From Myxococcus guangdongensis (GTDB lineage Bacteria; Myxococcota; Myxococcia; Myxococcales; Myxococcaceae), in the NCBI RefSeq assembly GCF_024198255.1, contig NZ_JAJVKW010000004.1:186001-250000 (forward strand): DNA of 64,000 nt, written 5' to 3'. Positions within the stretch are counted from its first letter, which is position 1. Each line of letters opens with the position of its first letter. The notes under the pieces were generated by a model. It saw only the letters and a program-made list of their open reading frames with translations. It was not told the origin of the DNA and did not search any database. This document shows, one piece after another, positions 29,468 to 38,340 of this stretch. The position numbers were made by a program, and so were the translations under genes.

Positions 29468-30599
29468 GGCTTCCCTCGGCCCGGGCATACGTGCCCAGCA
29501 CGCGCAGGAAGGAGGTCAGCGGCCGGATGTCCTCCAGCGCGGCCGTCAGCGGCGCGGAGGCCGCGTGGCCCTCCACGTCGACATAGAACCGGTACTGCCA
29601 CGGCCGACCCGGAATGGGACGCGACTCCAACTTGCTCAGGTTCACCCCACGCAGCGTGAGGCGCTGGAGCATCTCGCCCAGCGTGCCGGGCTTGTGTTCG
29701 AGCACCATCAGCAGTGACGTCTTGCACGGCACGCCCGGGGCCAGCGGCGTGGGCTCGCGGCCCACCTCCACGAAGCGCGTGTAGTCGAACTCCGGCTGGA
29801 GCTCGCGCGCCAGGACCTCCAGGCCGAAGCGCTGCGCGGCCGTCTCACTGGCGATGGCGGCCACCGTGGCATCATTGCGCTCACGCACCTTCTGCGCCGC
29901 GCCACCCGTATCCGCATCCGGCACCGCCCGCACCCAGGGCAGCTTCTCGCGCAAGTACGCCTCACACTGCGCCAGCGCCTGCGGATGCGAGATGACCTCG
30001 CGCAGCGCCTCCAGCTTCGCGCCCGGCAGCCCCAGCAGCCGGTGGTCCACCTGGCTCACCAGCTCCGCGGTGATGACCACGCCGCCCTCGGCGAGCAAGT
30101 CGTACGTCTCATTCATGCTGCCGGCGGTGGTGTTCTCGATGGGCATCAGCGCCAGGTCCTGCTCGCCGCGCCGCACCGCCTCCACCACCTCGCGCGCATG
30201 GTCGAACCCGGTGAGCAGCACCCCTCCGGAGCGGCCCGTGTAGCGCCTGCGCGCGGCCAGGTGGCTGTAGGAGCCCTCGATGCCTGGATAGCCCACGCGC
30301 AGCGGCGTGGTGTCCAACCGCGTGACGAGCGCCTGCTGCCGCGCCACCGACATGTCGATGACCAGCCGCCAGATGCGCTCCGTCTCGTGCGGGTCCAACC
30401 CGTGCTCGGACGCGCGCGCGCGGATGCGGCGCAGGAGCAGGTCCTCGCGACGTTGATCTCGAAACGGCGCCGCGGTGGCCAGCTTGGAGCGCGCCACGTC
30501 GTCCGCCAGGTCCATGCGACGGCGGAGCGCGTCGAGAATCTCCTCGTCCAGGTTCTCGATGGCGATGCGCAGCGCGTCCAGGTCCGGCGAGGTGCTCAT
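29460..30599 (-). CDS. pheA: Chorismate mutase/prephenate dehydratase (P-protein)
   Basis: 379 residues from ATG 30599 (MSTSPDLDALRIAIENLDEE). The N-terminal 90 residues are a helical AroQ chorismate mutase domain with LDEEILDALRRRMDLA and a distal RLVIDMSVARQQ helix. The dehydratase domain has MPIENTTAGSMNET and FDYTRFVEVG with the catalytic TRF. The ACT domain carries KPGTLGEMLQRL and SKLESRP. It converts chorismate to phenylpyruvate with feedback by phenylalanine. It overlaps the upstream GNAT gene by 4 bp and the second dehydratase by 8 bp, so all three are one operon. Confidence 0.95.
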   Translation of the reverse strand: MSTSPDLDALRIAIENLDEEILDALRRRMDLADDVARSKLATAAPFRDQRREDLLLRRIRARASEHGLDPHETERIWRLVIDMSVARQQALVTRLDTTPLRVGYPGIEGSYSHLAARRRYTGRSGGVLLTGFDHAREVVEAVRRGEQDLALMPIENTTAGSMNETYDLLAEGGVVITAELVSQVDHRLLGLPGAKLEALREVISHPQALAQCEAYLREKLPWVRAVPDADTGGAAQKVRERNDATVAAIASETAAQRFGLEVLARELQPEFDYTRFVEVGREPTPLAPGVPCKTSLLMVLEHKPGTLGEMLQRLTLRGVNLSKLESRPIPGRPWQYRFYVDVEGHAASAPLTAALEDIRPLTSFLRVLGTYARAEGSHG

Positions 30600-31087
30600 C
30601 GCGCCGGCTCCCTCAGCTCGCGGGACATGAGGTGATGAGGCCCGATGCCGGGCATCTCGAACTGCTCTCCATGCGCGGTGAAGCCGAGCGAGCGATAGAA
30701 GCCCGAGGCGGTCGACCGCGCGTTGCACCACACCTGCGTGCCCCTCTGCGTCACGGCGTGCTCCATACACGCCTTCAACAGGGCCGCGCCCAGGCCCTGT
30801 CCCTGGCGTCCGTGCTCCACGGCCATGCCCCGCAGGCGCCACGCGGTGATGGCCTTCAGCGCGTAAGGTGGCGGCTCCCGATAGATGGAGGCCACCCCGA
30901 GCAGGCGGCCGTCCGAGTACAGGCCCAGGTGCACGGTGTCCGGGTCGTCATCTCCAGGATAGACAACGGCCTCGGGAGGCTGGTGGGGGCGAAGCACGGC
31001 GCGGCGCAGGCCACGGGTCTCCGCGGCGGGAATCCGTCGGATTTCGGAGGAGCTCACGCTGTCGAGTATGCCGTTTTCCGACCTCAT
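30596..31087 (-). CDS. GNAT family N-acetyltransferase
   Basis: 163 residues from ATG 31087. The acetyl-CoA site is clear in WRLRGMAVEHGRQGQGLGAA (Q/RxxGxG/A), and CNARSTASGFYRSLGFTAHG is the usual C-terminal motif. The substrate is unknown. It leads the aromatic operon, and its 4-bp overlap with the P-protein start suggests co-translation, although a link to phenylalanine metabolism is only positional. Confidence 0.9.
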   Translation of the reverse strand: MRSENGILDSVSSSEIRRIPAAETRGLRRAVLRPHQPPEAVVYPGDDDPDTVHLGLYSDGRLLGVASIYREPPPYALKAITAWRLRGMAVEHGRQGQGLGAALLKACMEHAVTQRGTQVWCNARSTASGFYRSLGFTAHGEQFEMPGIGPHHLMSRELREPAR

Positions 31088-31129
31088 GCGTCCTCATTCC
31101 GTGAAGGCAGTCGAGGAGGTCTTTCCACC

Positions 31130-31684
31130 GTGAAGGGTACCGCCATCCTAGAGGAGCCCGGAACTCCAGCGCGCACCACCGTCGCGCTCGGGTTCGAGTC
31201 GCTCCTGGAGGCGGAGCAGGCCGGTTTGCTGCGCCTGGCCCGGCGGTTGGTCTGGGACGCGGAGGAGGCGAGGGACGTGGTGCAGGCAACCCTGGCTGAT
31301 GCCTACGAGAAGCGCCACGGCTTGAAGGACCCGAAGGCGGGGCCCGCGTGGCTGCGGCGCATCCTGGTGTCCCGCGCGATGAGCCACCTGCGCAGGCGGC
31401 GCGTGTGGAACGTGCTGCGTGAGGCGTTGGACGGGGGCACGCCCCTGGAGCTGTCACCGGAGGAGCGCTTCGTCGGCGCCGAGCGCTGGCGGGCCCTGGG
31501 CAGAGCGGTGCGTGCGCTCCCGTCGCAGCAGGCCACGGCCTTCAGCCTGCGCTACCTGGAGGGACTCGAGTTGGACGCTGTCGCGGAGGACATGGGCATC
31601 GAGCGGGGCACCGTCCGCATCCACCTGTATCGCGCGCTCAAGAAGCTCAAGGCCGAGCGGGCCCTCGAAGGAGAAACGCCATGA
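31130..31684 (+). CDS. ECF-type RNA polymerase sigma factor
   Basis: 184 residues from GTG 31130 with GAGGAGGT nine bases before. Region 2 is visible as LEAEQAGLLRLARRLVWDAE followed by EEARDVVQATLADAY, and region 4 as LPSQQATAFSLRYLEGLELD with DMGIERGTVRIHLYRALKKL as its helix-turn-helix. The gap between is short, as in ECF factors. It overlaps the downstream zinc-binding anti-sigma gene by 4 bp, the usual arrangement. The GNAT gene upstream is divergent. Confidence 0.94.
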   Translation: MKGTAILEEPGTPARTTVALGFESLLEAEQAGLLRLARRLVWDAEEARDVVQATLADAYEKRHGLKDPKAGPAWLRRILVSRAMSHLRRRRVWNVLREALDGGTPLELSPEERFVGAERWRALGRAVRALPSQQATAFSLRYLEGLELDAVAEDMGIERGTVRIHLYRALKKLKAERALEGETP

Positions 31685-32280
31685 GATGCCACGACGTGGC
31701 CCCCCTCCTCCTGGAGTGCTCGCCCCCTTGGACGCCCGACGTGCGTGCCCACCTGGAGGGCTGCGAGGAGTGCCGGACGCTCGCGGCCGTGCATGCCTCG
31801 GCGTCGCGGTTGCGGCTGCCGGTGACGCCGCCCCTGACGCCGGTGACGCATGAGGCCGTGCTGGGCGAGGTGCGCCGCCGCAAGGTGCGTCGCCGGGTCA
31901 TCGCGGGCGTGGTGGCGTCGTGCTGTGTCCTCGGCCTGACGTGGCTGACGCGGCCCGCGCCGCCGGTGCCCCACGTGTCGGAGGACGCGTACGTCCAGGA
32001 GCATGACACCGCGCCACGGCCCGAGCTGGAGCTGCGCCGCGCGGACACGGAGGACGAGGTGTCTCCGGAGGCCCTGGCGCAGGGGGCTCGCGCCTCGCTG
32101 ACCGACCTCTTCACGGAGGTCCGTGGCTACACGCGGCGCGACGCCGTGTACCGCGATGACCTCTACCGACCTTTCGGGGCGATGGCCGCCTGGCTTCGCC
32201 CCCCGGATTCCCGCGCGCTGGAAGCACCGCCGTTCCGTACGGCGATTCACCCCATCACTTACCAGGAGTCGATGCCATGA
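31681..32280 (+). CDS. Zinc-binding membrane anti-sigma factor
   Basis: 199 residues from ATG 31681. The N-terminal ZAS-type motif MRCHDVAPLLLE then HLEGCEEC provides the H-x3-C-x2-C zinc ligands. A single membrane helix (VIAGVVASCCVLGLTWL) follows, then an acidic extracytoplasmic tail. It should hold the adjacent ECF sigma factor and release it on an envelope signal. It overlaps both neighbours by 4 bp. Orthology to a named factor is not claimed. Confidence 0.9.
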   Translation: MRCHDVAPLLLECSPPWTPDVRAHLEGCEECRTLAAVHASASRLRLPVTPPLTPVTHEAVLGEVRRRKVRRRVIAGVVASCCVLGLTWLTRPAPPVPHVSEDAYVQEHDTAPRPELELRRADTEDEVSPEALAQGARASLTDLFTEVRGYTRRDAVYRDDLYRPFGAMAAWLRPPDSRALEAPPFRTAIHPITYQESMP

Positions 32281-32858
32281 AGCTTCGCATGTCCATGTGG
32301 TTGGCCGCGGCGGCGTTGAGCCCGCTGCTCGCGGCTTTGCCCGCACAGGCCCAACCCGAACCCGAGAACGTCGTCGTCCACCGCGCGGGCCCCGGAGCGT
32401 TGCACGTCATGGGGCCCGCGGACAGCGCGCTCCCGCTGGGCCCGCTCCCTCCCGCCGCGCACGGCATCCCTCCGCAGGTGGTGGAGAAGCTGGGCATCCC
32501 CCGGGAGGTGGCCAAGCAGATTCAAGAGCTGACGTTCGACGCGAACGAGGCCGTCATCCCGCTGGAGGCGGACCTCAAGCGCGCGCAGCTCCAGCTCGAG
32601 CGCCAGCTGCGCGCGGACTCCACCGATGAGAACGCGGTGCTCAAGCAGGTGGAGGAGGTGGGCCGCGCGGAGACGGCGGTGCGCAAGAACCGTCTGTCGT
32701 TGATGGTCCGCATCAAGCGACTGTTGGGTCCCGAGCTGTGGCGCAAGGTGGAGGCGGAGATGGGCACGATGCGCATCCAGAAGCGCATCGAGATCCGCAA
32801 GGGCATCCCGGACGAGGACGGCCCCGGTCCCGGCGGTCCTGGCCCGCGCAAGCCGTAG
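32277..32858 (+). CDS. Secreted CpxP/Spy-like helical protein
   Basis: 193 residues from ATG 32277 with a signal peptide (LAAAALSPLLAALPAQA). The mature part is a charged helical hairpin (IPREVAKQIQELTFDANEAV, then LKRAQLQLERQLRADSTDEN and VRKNRLSLMVRIKRLLG), resembling periplasmic heavy-metal-sensor/Spy-type proteins, and ends in a Gly/Pro-rich tail. It is the third gene of the sigma/anti-sigma operon, so it is probably the stress-induced or stress-sensing periplasmic component. The family assignment is by shape, not by a decisive motif. Confidence 0.78.
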   Translation: MKLRMSMWLAAAALSPLLAALPAQAQPEPENVVVHRAGPGALHVMGPADSALPLGPLPPAAHGIPPQVVEKLGIPREVAKQIQELTFDANEAVIPLEADLKRAQLQLERQLRADSTDENAVLKQVEEVGRAETAVRKNRLSLMVRIKRLLGPELWRKVEAEMGTMRIQKRIEIRKGIPDEDGPGPGGPGPRKP

Positions 32859-32933
32859 CGTTCCGGACAGACGCGGGCTCTTTCGGTGGACCCCTCCAGG
32901 GAAGGACGAGGGGGCCCGCGTATCCTGGGAGGC

Positions 32934-34415
32934 ATGGCCCACCTTCCGGATTCGGAGCGTCAGCTCGAGGAGGATGCCGCCCAGCTCCAGCGGCTGGGGT
33001 ACGCGCAGGAGCTCTTGCGCGGCATGGGTGGCTTCTCCAACTTCGCCGTCTCCTTCTCCATCATCTCCATCCTCACCGGCGCCGTGACGCTGTATGGCCA
33101 TGGGCTGCGCTTCGGCGGACCGATGGTGATGGGCGTGGGCTGGCCGCTGGTGGCGGTGATGACGCTCACGGTGGCGGCGAGCCTGGCGCAGCTCGCGTCG
33201 TCGTTCCCCACCGCGGGCGCGCTGTACCACTGGGCCGCCATGCTCGGCGGCCCTCGGGTGGGCTTCTTCACCGCGTGGCTGAACACCCTCGGACAGTTCG
33301 CGATTACCGCGGGCATCGACTACGGGCTCGCGGAGTTCCTCGCGGACATGCTCGGCTGGCCTCGTGAGCGCATGTCCGTGCTGCCGTTGTATGCGGGCAT
33401 CCTCCTGTCCCACGCGGTGCTCAACCACGTGGGCGTGCGCGTCGTCGCGTGGCTCAACGACTTCTCCGCCTGGTACCACGTGGGCGGGGTGGCGGTGCTC
33501 ATCGGCGCGCTCGCGCTGTTCGCGCCCAAGCAGGACGCGGCCTTCCTGATGACGCGCTTCAGCTCGGAGACGCCGCTGTATGCCTATGGCTTCCTCATCG
33601 GCCTGCTCCAGGCGCAGTGGACCTTCACCGGCTATGACGCCAGCGCGCATGTCTCCGAGGAGACGAAGGACCCCACGCGCAATGCCCCGTGGGGCATCTT
33701 CCTGTCCGTGGCCGTCAGCGCCGTCGCGGGCTACCTCCTGCTGGGCGCGGTGACGCTGGCCATCCAGGACCTGCCGAGCACCGCCGCCGCCGCCAACCCG
33801 TTCCTCCACGTGCTGACGCAGGGCCTGGGCCCCGCGCTGGGCGGCGCGCTGGTGTGGGTGGCCATCGGCGCCATGTGGTTCTGCGGACTGTCCTCGGTGA
33901 CGTCCAACTCGCGCATGCTGTTCGCCTTCGCGCGCGACAATGGATTGCCCGCGTCGAGGTGGCTCGCGAGCGTGTCGCCGCGCTTCCGCAGTCCCGCGGT
34001 GGCCGTCTGGGTCTCGGTGGCGGGGAGCGGCCTCGTCGCGCTGTGGAGCGAGGCGTACGCGGCCATGGTGGCGCTGAGCACGCTGGCGCTCTACGCGTCC
34101 TATGCCTTGCCCGTGTGGGTGGGCTTCCGGGCGCGCCGCTCCGGGACGTGGTCGCACCGCGGGCCGTGGGACTTGGGGCGCGCGTCGTCGTGGGTCAACG
34201 CGGTGGCGCTGGCGTGGTGCGGGGTGGTGATGGTGCTGTTCGTGCTGCCGCCCAACCAGCTCGCCGGCTACACGTTCGCCGGCGCGCTGGGACTGTTGGG
34301 CCTGTACTGGGCGCTGGTGCAGCGGCACAGCTTCACGGGGCCGAAGGTGACGCTGCTCCGCCCACCGGAGGCCGCGGCTACTTCGGCAGCGCCGTCTTCC
34401 CCATCTTCAGGATGA
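32934..34415 (+). CDS. APC family amino-acid permease
   Basis: 493 residues from ATG 32934 (MAHLPDSERQLEEDAAQLQR), preferred to ATG 32886. About twelve membrane segments are visible, with the family motifs GGFSNFAVSFSIISILTGAV near helix 1, SSFPTAGALYHWAAML, GYDASAHVSEETKDPTRNAP and SVTSNSRMLFAFARDNGLPA. These resemble the GabP/UctA-like amino-acid or GABA uptake group. It is likely an H+-coupled importer; the substrate is unclear. Its 3' end overlaps the convergent EVE gene by 38 bp, which may give antisense effects. Confidence 0.9.
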   Translation: MAHLPDSERQLEEDAAQLQRLGYAQELLRGMGGFSNFAVSFSIISILTGAVTLYGHGLRFGGPMVMGVGWPLVAVMTLTVAASLAQLASSFPTAGALYHWAAMLGGPRVGFFTAWLNTLGQFAITAGIDYGLAEFLADMLGWPRERMSVLPLYAGILLSHAVLNHVGVRVVAWLNDFSAWYHVGGVAVLIGALALFAPKQDAAFLMTRFSSETPLYAYGFLIGLLQAQWTFTGYDASAHVSEETKDPTRNAPWGIFLSVAVSAVAGYLLLGAVTLAIQDLPSTAAAANPFLHVLTQGLGPALGGALVWVAIGAMWFCGLSSVTSNSRMLFAFARDNGLPASRWLASVSPRFRSPAVAVWVSVAGSGLVALWSEAYAAMVALSTLALYASYALPVWVGFRARRSGTWSHRGPWDLGRASSWVNAVALAWCGVVMVLFVLPPNQLAGYTFAGALGLLGLYWALVQRHSFTGPKVTLLRPPEAAATSAAPSSPSSG

Positions 34416-34806
34416 GCTTGAAGTGCTCGGCGGTGACGGGGGCCACGCTGAGCCGGCTGCGGGTGATGAGCGGGAAGTCCTTCAGCGCGGCGGTGGCCTT
34501 GACGGTGGCCAGCTCCACGGGTGCCTTGACGGGGATGACGGCGGCCACCTTCACGGAGGCCCAGTCCTCACCCGGGGCGGTGGAGTCCTCGGTCGCCAGC
34601 GTGAGCACCTGCGCCACGCCCACCACGGCCTTGCCCTCGTTGGAGTGGTAGTAGAGGCACAGGTCCCCGGGCTTCATCGCCCGCAGGTTGTTGCGGGCCT
34701 CGAAGCTGCGGATGCCCGTCCACTCCGTCTGCTTGTCCTTCTCGAGCTGCGCGTACGGGTACACCGTCGGCTCGCTCTTGATGAGCCAGTACTGGGTCTT
34801 CGACAT
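34378..34806 (-). CDS. EVE domain protein
   Basis: 142 residues from ATG 34806. MSKTQYWLIKSEPTVYPYAQ and MKPGDLCLYYHSNEGKAVVG are characteristic of EVE (PUA-like) domains, which recognise modified bases in nucleic acid. The length is that of a stand-alone EVE protein. It overlaps the permease end by 38 bp on the opposite strand. No restriction or modification gene is nearby, so it is probably a housekeeping RNA- or DNA-base reader. Confidence 0.92.
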   Translation of the reverse strand: MSKTQYWLIKSEPTVYPYAQLEKDKQTEWTGIRSFEARNNLRAMKPGDLCLYYHSNEGKAVVGVAQVLTLATEDSTAPGEDWASVKVAAVIPVKAPVELATVKATAALKDFPLITRSRLSVAPVTAEHFKLILKMGKTALPK

Positions 34807-34852
34807 GGCGGCGCACCATAGAGCACGTCCGCGTCGCCGCGCGCGGTGTTCC

Positions 34853-35407
34853 TCAGTGCAGCAGGTCGGAGACCGGCCGCCCGGGCCCGGAGGCCGTCAG
34901 GCACTGGGCGGCCCACGTCAGCCGCTCCACCTCCCGGAGGCTCGCGAGCATGGCGGCCGCCACGTTCCGGGGACTCTGGAAGTGGAAGTCTCCCCGGCGC
35001 GTGCCCTCCGTGAAGACGGACTCCAGCAGGGCGAGCTCCCGCGCGCGCAGGTCCGTGACGTACAGGTCGATGAGCGGGAGGATGTCGAGCAGGGCGTCGA
35101 AGGAGACGTTCAGCTCCCGGATGATGCGCTCGGTCTGCTCCTGGCGGACCTCCACGAAGGTGCGCACCTGCTGCTCGGGGGAGGGCGCGCGGGCGACGGC
35201 GCGCTCCAGCTCTTCCATGGCGGGCACGCCGTGCTGCCGCACCACCTCGATGAACAGCGCCTCCTTGGTGGAGAAGTGGCGGGAGACCTGTCCGTGCTCC
35301 AGGCCCGCGCGCCGCGCGATGTCCTCCAGCGAGACCCGGGTGAAGCCGAGCTGGGCGAAGTGCTGCGTGGCGGCGGTGAGGATGGCGGCGCGGTGATGCG
35401 TGCTCAA
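34853..35407 (-). CDS. TetR/AcrR family regulator
   Basis: 184 residues. Start taken as TTG 35407 (LSTHHRAAILTAATQHFAQ) with GAGG a few bases upstream; no in-frame ATG gives a better N-terminus. The DNA-binding domain reads AATQHFAQLGFTRVSLEDIA, then ARRAGLEHGQVSRHFSTKEA, a standard TetR helix-turn-helix. The helical ligand domain follows. It lies 29 bp downstream of the outer-membrane protein gene, itself preceded by MarR, so it may be the last gene of that operon. Ligand unknown. Confidence 0.88.
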   Translation of the reverse strand: MSTHHRAAILTAATQHFAQLGFTRVSLEDIARRAGLEHGQVSRHFSTKEALFIEVVRQHGVPAMEELERAVARAPSPEQQVRTFVEVRQEQTERIIRELNVSFDALLDILPLIDLYVTDLRARELALLESVFTEGTRRGDFHFQSPRNVAAAMLASLREVERLTWAAQCLTASGPGRPVSDLLH

Positions 35408-35436
35408 AAGGGACCTCGCGGTCTGGGGGACGACGG

Positions 35437-36777
35437 CTACATGGAGAGGCCCGCGGCGAAGCTGACGACGAGCTCTCGAGTCTGGGGGGCCCGCGTTACA
35501 TCCAGGCCCAGGGCGGGGACGGCGACACTGCGGAGGTACATGCGAAGCCCGGCCCCGGGGGCGACGTAGCGCGTGACTGTATTGCTCCACTCCACGTGAC
35601 CGGCGTCGATGAAGGCATGCGCGGTGAAGGTCGCCAGGCTGGGACTCCAGAGGGGGACCTGGTACTCGAGCGTGGCGATGGCGGCCCGCTCCGCCCAGAG
35701 CGTGGCCAGCGTGAAGCCGCGCGTGCCCGTGCGCTGCCCCAGCAGCACCGCGTCCAGGGTGGAATCTCCCTCCACGGCATCGAGTGTGCCCGACAGGGTG
35801 AGCGCATGGTTCCCGAACAACGCATGGGTGTAGGCGGCCGTGAGGGTCGCCTGTCGGTAGTCCCGGGAACCGCTCCCCAGGTCGAACCCCTGACGCAGGT
35901 TCAGACGCGCGAACAGACCTTCGTTGAAGAAAAAGTGGAAGTCCTGTCCCAGATACTCCGCCACGACGCTGACGCCCTGGGCGTGGCTTCGTTCAGGAGC
36001 GGGCGCGTCCTCGTTCGCGCGGAGCGGCCGGTTGAAGATACCGAACAGTCCCGCGCCCACGTTGAGCTCGGGCGTGAGCTGGTGGCCGAGCACGCCGGAC
36101 ACGTCCAGGCGCCGGTCCGTGTACTCGTCGACGACGATGTCGCGCACGCGCCGCTCGCGGTCCAGCTTGGCGTACTGCCCGAAGAGCGTGCCTGTCCACC
36201 TGCTGCCGCGGATGCTCGGGTCTTTGTACAGGGAGAAGACGTTGCCGCCGCGGTTGCCCGCCATCGCTCCGAGGACGAAGAGCTTGTGCAGGCCGAAGAC
36301 GTTGCTCTCCAGGAGGAACAACCCCGCCTGCCACTGGCCATTGCTGGAGGTGAACATGGGGATGGGCAGCAGCGTCCAGCGCTCCTCCACCTTGATTCGC
36401 AGCGCCACGCCGTCGCCCTCCTGACGCGTGCTCACCTCGACGTGCTCGAAGAGCTTCAGGTTGAGCAGCCGTCGCTTCAGCTCCTCCGTCGCGCCGGTGG
36501 TGAGCAGTTCCCCACGTTGGGTGCGCAGCGCGCGCAGGATGACGACCTCCTTCGTGCGCTCGTTGCCTTCGATGTCGATGCGCTCGATGCGCCCGGTCAG
36601 CTCGGGCTCGGGCTCGGGCGGCACCTCGGGGGCGGCGACGGCGCGGGACAGCTCCGTCGTGGGCTCGTCCGGGGGTGGCTCCTGGGCGCGTGCGTCCGAT
36701 GGCATCAGCGCGGTGTTGAGCGCGAGCACCAGCCACGCCGGTGGATAGGTGCACACGCAGGATGAGAAGGGCCTCAT
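35437..36777 (-). CDS. BamA/TamA-like outer-membrane protein (POTRA plus barrel)
   Basis: 446 residues from ATG 36777. A signal peptide (WLVLALNTALMPSDARA) precedes a Pro-rich stretch, one POTRA-like domain (GRIERIDIEGNERTKEVVIL, then LNLKLFEHVEVS) and a beta-strand-rich barrel of about 300 residues ending in a C-terminal hydrophobic strand (ELVVSFAAGLSM). It is much shorter than BamA, with one POTRA rather than five, as in small Omp85-like surface-antigen proteins. It is flanked by MarR and TetR genes on the same strand. Confidence 0.85.
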   Translation of the reverse strand: MRPFSSCVCTYPPAWLVLALNTALMPSDARAQEPPPDEPTTELSRAVAAPEVPPEPEPELTGRIERIDIEGNERTKEVVILRALRTQRGELLTTGATEELKRRLLNLKLFEHVEVSTRQEGDGVALRIKVEERWTLLPIPMFTSSNGQWQAGLFLLESNVFGLHKLFVLGAMAGNRGGNVFSLYKDPSIRGSRWTGTLFGQYAKLDRERRVRDIVVDEYTDRRLDVSGVLGHQLTPELNVGAGLFGIFNRPLRANEDAPAPERSHAQGVSVVAEYLGQDFHFFFNEGLFARLNLRQGFDLGSGSRDYRQATLTAAYTHALFGNHALTLSGTLDAVEGDSTLDAVLLGQRTGTRGFTLATLWAERAAIATLEYQVPLWSPSLATFTAHAFIDAGHVEWSNTVTRYVAPGAGLRMYLRSVAVPALGLDVTRAPQTRELVVSFAAGLSM

Positions 36778-36804
36778 GCGAGACTCCTGGTGACGGTCAT
36801 CGCG

Positions 36805-37293
36805 TCACTCGGGGGAGACGCGAACGGTGTCGTGGAGCCGGTCCATGAGTCGGAAGACGGTCTCCAGGTCTTCAGGGGTCAGTGTGGCGAAGAAGCCCGC
36901 GAGGGCCGTTTCGATGCGCTCGCGGATGCCGCCATAGATGGACTGGCCTTCCCGCGTGAGGGCGTTGACCACGGTGCGCCGGTCCGAGGGATGACGCTTG
37001 CGCTCGACGAGCCCCCGGGCCTCGAGCCGGTCCACCACGCCGGTGATGCTCTTGTCGTGGATGTCCGCCAGGCGCGAGAGGGTGCGCGTGTTCAGCGGCC
37101 CTTCGTGACCCAACCAGATGATGACGTGGCTCTGGGGCGAGCTCAGGTCGTGCGCGTCGCAGAACTGGCTGACGGGGTTGCGCAGCACGGAGCGGTCCCG
37201 GTTGAAGTCCAGCAGCTTTCCGAAGAACCGCGCGCCCTGCTCGCGCAGCACCCGCGAGCCGTCGACGGAGGTCTTCGTCGCCTTCTTCCGCAT
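36805..37293 (-). CDS. MarR family transcriptional regulator
   Basis: 162 residues from ATG 37293. A winged helix is visible: SPQSHVIIWLGHEGPLNTRT, then LSRLADIHDKSITGVVDRLE as the recognition region, and LVERKRHPSDRRTVVNALT as the wing. It is divergent from the SDR gene, with a strong palindrome (37364-37386) between them, so it probably represses the SDR and its own operon. The barrel-protein gene follows after 27 bp. Confidence 0.92.
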   Translation of the reverse strand: MRKKATKTSVDGSRVLREQGARFFGKLLDFNRDRSVLRNPVSQFCDAHDLSSPQSHVIIWLGHEGPLNTRTLSRLADIHDKSITGVVDRLEARGLVERKRHPSDRRTVVNALTREGQSIYGGIRERIETALAGFFATLTPEDLETVFRLMDRLHDTVRVSPE

Positions 37294-37363
37294 CGAGTCG
37301 CACGCGCTCCCGCCAGACGCTCCCGTGAGGGCGTCATGCCCCGGAGAGATACACCACGTTGCC

Positions 37364-37386
37364 GATATTCCGCAATGTGGAATATC
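37364..37386. promoter_or_regulatory. Probable MarR operator
   Basis: Perfect inverted repeat GATATTCC, seven-base spacer, GGAATATC, AT-rich within a GC-rich genome, located between the divergent MarR and SDR starts (about 70 and 100 bp from them). Site size and position suit a MarR dimer. Confidence 0.7.
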
Positions 37387-37486
37387 CGCGTTGCGTCGGG
37401 ATGGGCGTGGGGAGGGGGCGTGAAGCGGGCTGGCGAGGTACGACGGCGCGCGTTACCTGTGGCCGCGCATTCTCACGAGGGAACGA

Positions 37487-38281
37487 ATGGACCTGGACTT
37501 GAAGGACAAGGTGGCGTTGGTGACCGGCTCCACGGCGGGCATCGGCCTGGCAATCGTGGAGGCGCTCGCGCGCGAGGGAGCGGAGGTCATCGTCAATGGC
37601 CGCACCCAGGCGCGCGTGGACGCGGCCATCGCCGAGGTGCGCCGCAAGCAGCCGGACGCGCGCCTGCGCGGCGTCGCGGTGGACCTGGGCACCGCCGAGG
37701 GCGCCGGCCGCTTCCTCCAGCAGGTGCCCCACGTGGACATCCTGGTCAACAACCTGGGCATCTTCGAGCCCAGGCCCTTCGAGGACATCACCGACGAGGA
37801 GTGGCTGCGCATCTTCGACGTCAACGTGATGAGCGGCGTGCGCCTGAGCCGCCACTACCTCAAGGGCATGCGCCAGAAGGACTGGGGCCGCATCGTCTTC
37901 ATCTCCAGTGAGTCCGGCGTGCAGATTCCGGTGGAGATGATTCACTACGGTGTGACGAAGACGGCCCAGATTGCGCTCGCGCGCGGCATCGCCGAGGGCC
38001 TGGCGGGCACGCAAATCACCGCCAACTCCATCCTCCCGGGCCCCACGCGCTCCGAAGGCGTGGAGGTGTTCCTGGGGGACCTGTCCCGGCAGCAGGGCGT
38101 GGACGTGGCCACGGTGGAGCGGGAGTTCTTCAAGAGCGCCCGGCCCTCGTCGCTGCTCCAGCGCTTCGCCACCCCGGAGGAGGTCGCCGCGCTGGTGGCC
38201 TTCGTGTGCAGCCCCAAGGCCTCCGCCATCAACGGCGCCGCGCTGCGCGTGGACGGCGGCGTGGTGCGCGCCGTCCCCTGA
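37487..38281 (+). CDS. Short-chain dehydrogenase/reductase
   Basis: 264 residues from ATG 37487 (MDLDLKDKVALVTGSTAGIG). TGSTAGIG binds NAD(P), DILVNNLGIF gives the NNxG motif, and IHYGVTK carries the YxxxK catalytic pair with the preceding ISSESG serine. It is a classical SDR of the 3-oxoacyl-ACP reductase type, with the substrate unknown. It is divergent from the MarR gene and its operator, and ends at a strong intrinsic terminator 60 bp downstream. Confidence 0.93.
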   Translation: MDLDLKDKVALVTGSTAGIGLAIVEALAREGAEVIVNGRTQARVDAAIAEVRRKQPDARLRGVAVDLGTAEGAGRFLQQVPHVDILVNNLGIFEPRPFEDITDEEWLRIFDVNVMSGVRLSRHYLKGMRQKDWGRIVFISSESGVQIPVEMIHYGVTKTAQIALARGIAEGLAGTQITANSILPGPTRSEGVEVFLGDLSRQQGVDVATVEREFFKSARPSSLLQRFATPEEVAALVAFVCSPKASAINGAALRVDGGVVRAVP

Positions 38282-38340
38282 AGTCGTCGCGTGGACGACA
38301 TCCAGCCACCCTCGAGTCCCGGGCGAGGCTGAAAATAAGA

